A stretch of 64,000 bases of DNA, taken from the NCBI GenBank assembly GCA_023336205.1, contig JALQCR010000008.1, positions 62,001-126,000 of the forward strand. The letters are read 5' to 3'. Under the pieces are notes generated by a model. That model saw nothing but the letters and a program-made list of their open reading frames with translations, searched no databases and was not told the DNA's origin. Position 1 is the stretch's first letter. Each line of letters starts with the position of its first letter. This DNA is from Pseudanabaena sp. Salubria-1 (GTDB lineage Bacteria > Cyanobacteriota > Cyanobacteriia > Pseudanabaenales > Pseudanabaenaceae). A program made the translations under genes and the position numbers. Shown piece by piece: positions 57,157 to 64,000 of the stretch.

Positions 57157-58986
57157 GTGTCAATATTCTCCATCTATCGCCGAGTAATCTTGAGATGGAT
57201 GTCACTATTCTGTGTTGGTTTAGTGCTCTCATTTCTCTTTGTTGGTCAAGCTGAAACTCAAAATCAAAGCAATTGCATCAAAATCCCCGAAATCTCTCAG
57301 GGCAATGCTGAAGCGATCGAAAGAAATAGACGGATTGCTGTGCTAATTCAGGCTGATCGATTGATTCAGAGTAACAACCTCGCTGAAGCAATCAAATTAC
57401 AACAATCTGTGAAGAAGCCTCTCCCGAATGTAGCTGCTCCTAATCCACCCACAAGAAATGTGGAGAATTTGGCGAGTGGAGCTAAGGTGTATTGGCAGAA
57501 TGCTGAGGAAGGACTAGAGGCTGGACTGCCAACTAAAGCATTAATTGCGTTAGAGAAGCTATCCGATAATTACCCCGAGTTTATTCCTGGGCATATCAAG
57601 TTTGCGGAAGCTGCTATTCGCTGGAATCAGCCAGAGAGAGCTATCCCAACTTTAGATCGAGCCTATGGCATTTATCAAGACCGTGTGGATTTATTAGAGC
57701 CATTACTAAAACTACTCTTCTCCAAAAAGATGGAGGTTGAAGCCTCCATCGCTGCTCGTCAGTTTGCACTTAACTATCCAGAACATCCAGACTCTCCTAA
57801 ATATAAGAAGCTGGCTGATGACTACATGAATCAGTTCATTAATGACTTCAAGAATGAGTCATTTGTCACAGCATTAATTTCTGGCGATCGCAAGATTATG
57901 GAGCAGATTTTTAAAGGAGAATCGGGATTTGGAGAAGAAAGTGCCAAAGAGATTAAAGAGAATGCAGTATTGGTTACCGATCCCAAGCTGACAGAATATA
58001 TTAATAATCTTGGGCAGAAGTTGGCTAAGCTCTCAGGTCGAGATGACTTTAAGTATGAATTCGCTGTCTTACAGGATAATTCTCTAAATGCTTTTGCCTT
58101 ACCAGGTGGCAAGATCTTCATCAATACAGGTGCGATCGCAGATATGGAATCGGAAGCAGAACTGGCGGGCATTCTCAGTCATGAAATTGCTCACACGGTC
58201 TTTTCTCATTCCTATCAAAAAATTGTCACCGAAACCAAAGCTAGAGCTTTAAGAAAAGTAGGTTTGATCAATACATTTTTTGAGTATCTCAAGCCAGAAC
58301 TTGCATTTGGGCGATCGCTGGAACAGCAAGCCGATTTCTTAGGCACTCGCATTCTCTCGTCGGCTGGATATTCTGCTGATGGACTATATCGTGTGTTCGA
58401 TCGCTGGCGTAATTATGAGAAAAACAAACAAACAGGATGGCTAGATAGCCATCCAGCTTCTTCGGAGCGAGTGAGATATCTGCAAGCAGTTGTCCAAAAT
58501 CGCAACTACAACCGCTACTCATTGGAGAACATCGAAGCTCTAATCACGGCGCGAGGAGCATTTTGTAAGGCTGAAGTAAAAGCGCAACCTACAGCCACTC
58601 CTACTACTACAAATCCCAGTAACAGGCAAACTCTAGGCAAGGTGTCTGTGACTGCTGGGCAAACCAACGACAATGTAAGCATTAACATTAATGGCGGTAA
58701 GGTTGAGTCGAGTGGTAGATACATACTGAATGTAGAAATCGTCAACAAGAGCGGTCAGTCTTTTGGATTTGTACCTATATTTGCGAAAACAACTAATGCT
58801 GAAGGAAAGACGGTTTCGTCACAGTTCATCAGTGCGTCTGGCAAAAACGTTGTGAATGCAGGAGAAACTGCTAAAGGCACTCTTTCTGTGTTCCAACAAC
58901 CTTGGCGAGATACTGGTGATCAGGGGCTAGTCTGGCAAGTAACAGAAAGTACTGGCGGCGGTCGAGTATTTCGGATTCCATTCTAA
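57157..58986 (+). CDS. M48-family metalloprotease with TPR-like helices, exported
   Basis: 609 residues from GTG at 57157. A signal or membrane segment is near 15-35 (MSLFCVGLVLSFLFVGQAET). A helical repeat region (60-220) precedes the M48 domain: GKIFINTGAI, zinc motif HEIAHTVFSH (about 345-350) and the third ligand Glu in LEQQADFLGTRIL. A C-terminal beta domain (TLGKVSVTAGQTND..., 480-609) follows. It resembles BepA/YfgC-type periplasmic quality-control proteases, but with helical repeats in front. Perfect terminator after the stop. Confidence 0.92.
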   Translation: MSIFSIYRRVILRWMSLFCVGLVLSFLFVGQAETQNQSNCIKIPEISQGNAEAIERNRRIAVLIQADRLIQSNNLAEAIKLQQSVKKPLPNVAAPNPPTRNVENLASGAKVYWQNAEEGLEAGLPTKALIALEKLSDNYPEFIPGHIKFAEAAIRWNQPERAIPTLDRAYGIYQDRVDLLEPLLKLLFSKKMEVEASIAARQFALNYPEHPDSPKYKKLADDYMNQFINDFKNESFVTALISGDRKIMEQIFKGESGFGEESAKEIKENAVLVTDPKLTEYINNLGQKLAKLSGRDDFKYEFAVLQDNSLNAFALPGGKIFINTGAIADMESEAELAGILSHEIAHTVFSHSYQKIVTETKARALRKVGLINTFFEYLKPELAFGRSLEQQADFLGTRILSSAGYSADGLYRVFDRWRNYEKNKQTGWLDSHPASSERVRYLQAVVQNRNYNRYSLENIEALITARGAFCKAEVKAQPTATPTTTNPSNRQTLGKVSVTAGQTNDNVSININGGKVESSGRYILNVEIVNKSGQSFGFVPIFAKTTNAEGKTVSSQFISASGKNVVNAGETAKGTLSVFQQPWRDTGDQGLVWQVTESTGGGRVFRIPF

Positions 58987-58991
58987 TTCGC

Positions 58992-59026
58992 TTTAAAAAA
59001 GCCTTGCTTTGCAAGGCTTTTTTAAA
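58992..59026 (+). terminator. Rho-independent terminator after the M48 gene
   Basis: Perfect 16-bp arms TTTAAAAAAGCCTTGC / GCAAGGCTTTTTTAAA around TTT. The remaining DNA up to IS5 (59027-59143) shows no gene. Confidence 0.88.
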
Positions 59027-59143
59027 TTATTTATACCTATACTCGTTGATTTGATACTTGCGAACGCATTTAGAAGATTGATTGTTTTTGCGATCGCAAC
59101 CAAAGTCCAAGAGCAAAATAATATGTGAATATTTCCATCTAGT

Positions 59144-60125
59144 GCACCAATTCAGGAGATTAAGCTGAATTCTTCTGTCTAATCACCCCAAAATGGGATC
59201 TTAGACAGAATTTTTCTGTATAACTTCCATATAAAGCATATAGGCTGAAACTCGACTTTCAGTCTATATGCTTTAGAAAGCATTTAAGAATTGACAGCAG
59301 TAAGATTTCTAAGCATTTTGCGGATCAAAGCTAGGTAAATAAAGGACTCCGAGGTATTCTCATAAAATTCATGATCCTTGCTGAGTCTGCGATATTTGCC
59401 TATCCAAGCGAAGGTTCTCTCCACAACCCAACGCTTTGACTCAACAACAAAACCTTTCTGCGCTTCCGCCCGTTTGCTTACTTCCCAAATGCAATTAAAG
59501 TTGTCTTTAACCCACTTGGTTATGTCGTCACCAGAAAATCCCTTGTCAACTAATATCTTCTGCAATCGTCTCATTGGATACTTCAATCTTTCTAATAGTT
59601 TCATCGCCCCTGCCCTCTCGCCAACGTTTGCAGGGCATACCATAACCCCGATGGCCAAACCCAATGTATCATCCATGATGAAGCGCTTGCGACCATTAAT
59701 CTTTTTACCGCCATCAATACCACGACTACCTGCACTATCCATTGTTTTAACACTTTGACTGTCGAGACTTGCTAGACTCGGTGTTTCTTCTCGACCATCC
59801 GCCAAACGTACTTGTGCACTTATCTGGTGATTGATTTCAGCTATAACTCCTGTTTTTGTCCATCTTTGGAAGTAGAAGTAGACTGTTGAATATGGTGGGA
59901 AATCATGGGGCAGATTTTCCCATGTACAACCATTCTTGGTTATGTAGAAAATCCCATTCATCACTTCCTGAAAATCTGTTTTTGGTGGTCTCCCCAATTT
60001 TGACGGTTTTGGCAGCATTGGCGCAATTATTTCCCACTCTTTGCTTGATAAATCGGTATTATAGGGTTGGCGCATCTTGACTGGTTGATACTAGACTTCA
60101 TCAGTATTTATACCTGTTTTGGTGC
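59144..60125 (-). mobile_element. IS5-family element (boundaries approximate)
   Basis: Candidate inverted ends GCACCAATTCAGG and the complement of CCTGTTTTGGTGC, about 982 bp. No clear target duplication. A 42-bp hairpin (59233-59274) lies between the left end and the transposase stop and probably terminates its transcript. An alternative inner repeat, GCATTTAAGAAT / ATTCTTAAATGC at 59281 and 60134, lies close to these ends and leaves the limits uncertain. Confidence 0.65.
59284..60075 (-). CDS. IS5-family transposase
   Basis: 263 residues. The N-terminal MRQPYNTDLSSKEWEIIAPMLPKPSKLGRPPKTDFQEVMNGIFYITKNGCTWENLPHDFPPYSTVYFYFQRW and the DDE set (SLDSQSVKTMD; ILVDKGFSGDD; RWVVERTFAWIGKYRRLSKDHE) are typical of the IS427/IS1031 side of IS5. 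Intact and single-frame. Confidence 0.94.
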   Translation of the reverse strand: MRQPYNTDLSSKEWEIIAPMLPKPSKLGRPPKTDFQEVMNGIFYITKNGCTWENLPHDFPPYSTVYFYFQRWTKTGVIAEINHQISAQVRLADGREETPSLASLDSQSVKTMDSAGSRGIDGGKKINGRKRFIMDDTLGLAIGVMVCPANVGERAGAMKLLERLKYPMRRLQKILVDKGFSGDDITKWVKDNFNCIWEVSKRAEAQKGFVVESKRWVVERTFAWIGKYRRLSKDHEFYENTSESFIYLALIRKMLRNLTAVNS

Positions 60126-60317
60126 GCCCTTGCATTCTTAAATGCTTTCTTATACTTAGATTAGTCAGAATTTTTCCTCTAATACATAGGTATAGGGCTT
60201 CACATTGTCTATATGGGCTTTGTTTGGAAGTTCTAGGTGAAACTCTCAAGCTAGAAAATGCAAGTTCTATTGATATTTAATAATCTGATTTTGAACTCGT
60301 CTCTACGTTAAAACAAC

Positions 60318-60855
60318 ATGGCAAATATTATTCCAGTTTCTCCTCAAGATATTCAACTTCCTGAACTTCCTCAAGCCGTTTTGCCAGCTATTGGTCAGCT
60401 AACAGAGGTTCTAGGTATTCCAAGAAATGTGTTGGCAAGTGATGAGGAGATTTCATATGCATGGAAAGATTTACCTCGCGAACTTCGCAACATTCCACCT
60501 TCAATACGAGGTGAGCTGCTTTTTAGAATGTGTATCGCTGTGAGCACTGGACTTTTTGATAGTGCTATCAACTATTCATGGAATGCTTCTGTATTACAGC
60601 TTAGGGAAAAGGTTAAAAACTTTGGCTTACCTGTAGTGGCTCAGATCCTTCAAAAAGATTTTGAAGAAAAACATTTGCTGGATTTGCAAGATAGCCAACT
60701 TTTAGAACTTTGTGTGAAGCTAAATCTTGTTTCAGAAGATGGTTTTTTCTTTCTTGATCAGTGTCGAAATATCCGTAACAACTTTTCCGCTGCTCATCCA
60801 ACGATTGGGACACTTAATGACCGTGAATTTATAACTTTTCTTAATAGATGTGTTA
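60318..60855 (+). pseudogene. HEPN-like protein, 5' part
   Basis: Joining this piece to 61918-62720 at the duplicated TA restores 446 codons. This part is helical and contains CRNIRNNFSAAHP (about 149-161), which fits the R-N-x(4-6)-H signature of HEPN ribonucleases. LREKVKNFGLPVVAQIL and DLQDSQLLELCVKLNLVS lie upstream. A HEPN RNase role in defence or abortive infection is an inference; I do not recognise the exact family. IS630 copy 2 interrupts it after LNRCV. Confidence 0.72.
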
Positions 60856-60889
60856 CAGCAAATACCGATCAAACCCGCCACAAAAGGAG

Positions 60890-61465
60890 CTAACTAAAAG
60901 GGTCGAAGCAGAGCCCACAATGATGAAACCAATTAAGAGCATCTTCATCAGTAATAGAATTAATAGCCATAGTAATTGCGTCGTCAAGAGCCGAAATTGT
61001 GCGAGCTTTAGCCGAGCGAATAATCTCTTTTAATTTTGACCAACATAACTCGATTGGCGATAAATCAGGAGAATAGGGAGGGATGAACTTAACCTGAGCA
61101 CCAACGGATTCAATTAGGGTTTTAGCCATTGCAGCGTAATGTACAGGCAAATTATCCATAGCGACAATTGCCCCAACCCATAACCGAGGCAATAGTATTT
61201 TCTCAATGAAAACCAAAAAACTGGCGGTGTTGAGACTACCAGCAAAAGTCATCGCAGCAATCAACCCTTCATCACTCATGGCTCCAATTAAAGTGATGTT
61301 TCTACCTTTGTTACCTGGACGGTCATCATATACCCTACATCCTCCTTGACATCTACCATAAAGCCTCGTCATCGCTAGATTTAGCCCTGTCTCGTCAATG
61401 AATACAAGGTTTTTGACATCTATCGTATCTAGCCAACGACGAAACTCATAACGCAATTTTTTCAC
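60890..61465 (-). CDS. IS630 transposase, DDE part (frame B)
   Basis: 191 residues with native C-terminus (ALNWFHHCGLCFDPFS). DETGLNLAMTR, DNLPVHYAAM and SPDLSPIELCWSKLKE provide the DDE residues. Needs frameshifting at the A9 run (about 61498-61506) to join the HTH part. Confidence 0.88.
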   Translation of the reverse strand: MKKLRYEFRRWLDTIDVKNLVFIDETGLNLAMTRLYGRCQGGCRVYDDRPGNKGRNITLIGAMSDEGLIAAMTFAGSLNTASFLVFIEKILLPRLWVGAIVAMDNLPVHYAAMAKTLIESVGAQVKFIPPYSPDLSPIELCWSKLKEIIRSAKARTISALDDAITMAINSITDEDALNWFHHCGLCFDPFS

Positions 61466-61491
61466 TCTTTCTGTCGCTTGTTCGCTGGCTA

Positions 61492-61848
61492 CTAAAGTTT
61501 TTTTTTACGCCCTAATTCTAAGCGCTTAAGCGTACGACTCAATCCTGATACGCTCACTTCTATTGTCTTTGTTTCATGTAGTTTTTCTTTGATCTCTCTG
61601 AGATATATGTCATTTTGCGCTTTAACAATTGTCTTTACTAATTCTTCATCTTTGCCTTTGATTTTCGACCGCCGATCTCCTCCTTGGGGTTTTGCTGCTA
61701 TTTCATTTGTTTCTCGATACCGACGCAAAAAATCTCGAACAAATGACAAGCTTACTTTAAATCGTTTAGCTATGCCTCTCTGCGTATTTTCTTTGTTTTC
61801 CCAAGCACTTAATATCTTTTTTCGTAAATCTAGCGAATATGCTGCCAT
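61492..61848 (-). CDS. IS630 transposase, HTH part (frame A)
   Basis: 118 residues, differing from copy 1 by one residue (Lys for Glu in KAQNDIYLR). HTH segment RGIAKRFKVSLSFVRDFLRRY. It ends just past the A9 slippage tract. Confidence 0.88.
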   Translation of the reverse strand: MAAYSLDLRKKILSAWENKENTQRGIAKRFKVSLSFVRDFLRRYRETNEIAAKPQGGDRRSKIKGKDEELVKTIVKAQNDIYLREIKEKLHETKTIEVSVSGLSRTLKRLELGRKKKL

Positions 61849-61917
61849 ATGTAATCTTTCCTTGATAATACTTTTAGCTTATTAGACTTGTGGCGGGTTT
61901 GATCGGTATTTGCTGTA

Positions 61918-62720
61918 AGTATGCGCTTGCTGATTCCGCATCGCCACGTGGTATAGATATAGGAGCATTCATTTCCGCAGTGAAAGGAGCGCGTTTTACT
62001 GATGGTCAGTGTTCAGTATGGGTAGATCGTTTGGATGCTACTCATGATGCTCAAAGAGAGCTACTGTTCACCATGGTACATGGAATCTACTGTGATCCTG
62101 CAAGTCCAGAGCCAGCACGTCTTAATACTTTAGATTTGTGTGGTGCTTATAGTGAAAAATTCACATCGGCTATTCGTTCAGATCTCATTAATAAGCATTC
62201 GGAGTATTTAGCTAAAGGAGATTCCACTAGACATACAGCTTCTCAACAGTTTTTTGAAAAACTCAGTTTACTGAATTTGCTCAATGAGTCAGAAAGGCAC
62301 ACAATCATATCCAAATCTGTTGGAAAACTTTGGACAGTTCATCAAGAATTCAATAACTTCTATAACGAACCGCCATTCGCAGAACGACTAGAGCAGCTAT
62401 CTCAGCAGGGAGCATTACCCGAAACAGTACAGGAAGCGTTTGTTCAAACAGTTGTTGGCTGTTACATAGGAAATGGTTATGGTGTATCTCGATTAGCCGA
62501 ACCATCTTATACGTCAATGATCAAAGCATTCTCACCACGGGAAATTACTATGATGATACGTCTTGCTCGTTCCAATTCCGTAGTTTCACAAAGGATCAAA
62601 GATGGTGGCTCATGTCGTCAGAGATTTATTCAAGCTTTGAATTTAATTGAGGAGTCCAGCGTTCCAAATAGTTTCCAAGTAGAGTACGAAAAATTGATTG
62701 GGCAACAAAGAAGAGGGTAG
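61918..62720 (+). pseudogene. HEPN-like protein, 3' part
   Basis: Resumes KYALADSASPRGIDIGAFISAVKGARFTDGQCSVWVDRL and continues as a helical domain (LYSEKFTSAIRSDLINKHSEYLAKG-like, then FQVEYEKLIGQQRRG). An ATG at 61890 belongs to IS DNA and is not the native start. No catalytic motif is recognised in this half. Confidence 0.75.
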
Positions 62721-62838
62721 CTTGATCGCTGATCTTGTAGGTGCGTTAATGAAATGTAACGTACCTTTTTTAGTGCCAAATAGGGATTCATTGTTATCCA
62801 CAGCTATAATGGCATTGTAAATTAACAACACAAAAGTT

Positions 62839-63114
62839 ATGGCAGTTCGTCAACGGCGTTACAGCAAAGAAGAATTAGCTCGGCGTGGACAAGAACTTTA
62901 TGAAACCTGCATTCAGCAGCAAGTAGAATCTGGCAATATCGGTAAGATTGTAGCGATTGATATTGAAACAGGAGCCTTTGAAGTTGCTGATCATGTTTTA
63001 CCAGCAACCAATAAATTATTTACGCGATATCCTGATGCCCAACCTTGGGTTATCCGCATTGGGCATAGTGCTGTTTATCACTTTGGCGCACGGAGTTTGG
63101 TAAAGCCCAAATGA
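62839..63114 (+). CDS. Small partner of a clan AA aspartic protease
   Basis: 91 residues. RRYSKEELARRGQELYETCIQQQVESGNIGKIVAIDIETGAFEVADHVLPATNKLFTRYPDAQPWVIRIGHSAVYHFGARS is typical of small proteins encoded directly before retropepsin-like genes in cyanobacteria. Its stop overlaps the next start (ATGATG). A TA-like or regulatory pair is suspected, function unknown. Confidence 0.82.
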   Translation: MAVRQRRYSKEELARRGQELYETCIQQQVESGNIGKIVAIDIETGAFEVADHVLPATNKLFTRYPDAQPWVIRIGHSAVYHFGARSLVKPK

Positions 63115-63479
63115 TGCAGGGAGTTGTAAATCGTCGCTGTGAGGCAACACTTCCATTGGTTGTGGGCAATGAGAACGGACAAAGGCAAGTTATTGATGCT
63201 GTCATTGATACAGGCTTTAATGGTTTTCTGACATTGCCATCCTCCATCATTACCGCTCTTGATTTGCCGTGGAACGCTTCCGACATTGTTACATTAGGTG
63301 ATGGCAGTGAAACTTTATTTGATCTATATTCTGTAACAATTATTTGGGATGGACAGTTTCGTGAAATTGATGTTGCTGAATCAGAGACTGACCCTTTGAT
63401 TGGAATGTCACTTCTCTACAAGTATGGATTACGGATAGATGCCGTTGAAGGAGGTATCGTGAGAGTTGAAGCATTATGA
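63111..63479 (+). CDS. Clan AA (retropepsin-like) aspartic protease
   Basis: 122 residues. A single catalytic motif VIDAVIDTGFNGFLTLP (about 27-43) with DTGFNG in place of DTGAS and a hydrophobic GMSLLYKYGLRIDA flap-end region; such proteins work as dimers. Translationally coupled to the upstream small protein. Substrate unknown. Confidence 0.88.
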   Translation: MMQGVVNRRCEATLPLVVGNENGQRQVIDAVIDTGFNGFLTLPSSIITALDLPWNASDIVTLGDGSETLFDLYSVTIIWDGQFREIDVAESETDPLIGMSLLYKYGLRIDAVEGGIVRVEAL

Positions 63480-63719
63480 CGCAGTAGAAAGTTCAAGGCG
63501 ATACGCCCGTTAAAGTTGGAAATTTCTATCCGAGATTGTGCCATGAAAAATGCTTAACTTCGTTATTAAGCTCCGAGAAGTTATTGGCGATTTCTTTCAG
63601 AATGCGTCCCGATGTAAAGACAAATAATTGTTAATGCGATCGCTTAAAAATCACAATACACAGTGCGATCGCTAATCTTGTAGAGTTAATTAAATCAAAC
63701 CATTATCCATTACAAAAAA

Positions 63720-64000
63720 ATGGTTTCTATTAAAGAAAATGTTCCTCAAACAACCCCAGAAGAATACTTTGCTTGGGAAGAAAAGCAGCTAGAAAAACAC
63801 GAACTTATCAACGGTCAAGTTTACGCCATGAGCAGCGGTAGCGTTAATCATAGCCGCATCGCAATACGATTTACGACTATAGTGGATACCCACTTAGACG
63901 CTAGTAGTTGCATAACAGGTAACTCAGACCTAAGAATTAATATTGTTGGCACAAATAACTACATCTACCCCGATGTCAGCGTTACTTGTGACGATCGCGA
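63720..64000 (+). CDS. Uma2-family (DUF820) endonuclease-like protein, 3' end outside window
   Basis: 94 codons to the edge from ATG at 63720: VSIKENVPQTTPEEYFAWEEKQLEKHELINGQVYAMSSGSVNHSRIAIRF, then DLRINIVGTNNYIYPDVSVTC. The E-L-I-N-G start and YPDVSV strand are the PD-(D/E)xK core of Uma2 proteins, which are abundant in cyanobacteria. The interval 63480-63719 holds only HIP1 sites. Confidence 0.9.
   Translation, partial: MVSIKENVPQTTPEEYFAWEEKQLEKHELINGQVYAMSSGSVNHSRIAIRFTTIVDTHLDASSCITGNSDLRINIVGTNNYIYPDVSVTCDDR

Larger units (their letters stand above)
60856..61915 (-). mobile_element. IS630-family element, copy 2, complete
   Basis: 1060 bp with long inverted ends (CAGCAAATACCGATCAAACC and complement), inserted into TA with TA duplication (60854-60855, 61916-61917). 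Confidence 0.96.

Noticed and set aside
61890..62720. 276-residue gene starting in IS630
   Set aside because: Its first nine codons are IS630 end sequence; it is the 3' part of the split HEPN-like gene.

Overview
This is cyanobacterial DNA. It is moderately AT-rich, saturated with the HIP1 palindrome GCGATCGC, and carries a Mo-nitrogenase (nif) region with cyanobacterial hallmarks: heterocyst-type ferredoxin FdxH, HesA/HesB, NifW, DUF269/DUF683 partners, a ModBC fusion, the nif activator CnfR (PatB) and a CBS-CP12 fusion. Gene content fits a filamentous, non-heterocystous (Pseudanabaena/Leptolyngbya-like) organism; the genus is a guess. No tRNA, rRNA or CRISPR array was seen.

Layout. 0-5.4 kb: IS1, then nifV (broken), nifK, nifD and the 3' half of nifH, all on the minus strand. 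5.4-15.2 kb: a type I restriction-modification operon hsdM-hsdS-hsdR (plus) in which every gene is interrupted: hsdM by IS1, hsdS by an ISL3 and an IS4 element, hsdR by IS1 plus IS30. 15.2-28.6 kb: an inverted block holding cupin, fdxB, fdxH, hesB, hesA, nifW, DUF683, DUF269, nifX and a nifEN fusion (minus), ending with the 3' end of hsdR. 29.9-36.3 kb: CBS-CP12, a methyltransferase, mop-modA-modBC and cnfR. 36.5-39 kb: two IS30 copies upstream of cnfR. 39.1-45 kb: two small membrane proteins and a BchE-like radical SAM protein fused to a receiver domain, cut by nested IS elements. 45.5-52.7 kb: a defence/toxin-antitoxin island (NACHT NTPase, PIN, RelE, DUF6883/DUF4926, YoeB modules) separated by arrays of a ~94-bp HIP1-rich repeat. 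52.9-64 kb: PmbA/TldE, a CHAT-TPR protein, an M48 protease, IS5, a HEPN-like gene split by IS630, an aspartic-protease pair and a truncated Uma2 gene.

About 18 insertion sequences cover roughly 28% of the window. Removing each IS and one target duplication restores the reading frame of hsdM (726 codons), hsdS (426), hsdR (1012, after also undoing an inversion), hesA (279), the cupin (214), nifEN and the HEPN-like gene (446). The damage is therefore recent and mostly transpositional. Two further lesions are TGG-to-TGA changes, in nifX and in the bchE-like gene.

Two nested rearrangements can be read from the sequence. First, an IS30-bounded inversion of about 12.3 kb split hsdR: an 8-bp IS1 target duplication and a 3-bp IS30 target duplication are each divided between the two ends. 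Second, once that is undone, the hsd operon lies between nifH lacking its 5' part and nifE lacking its 5' part, pointing away from each other. That is what a single inversion inside an ancestral nifH-D-K...E-N operon would give, with the hsd operon at the junction. As it stands the locus should not make active nitrogenase or an active R-M system unless intact copies or missing halves lie elsewhere.
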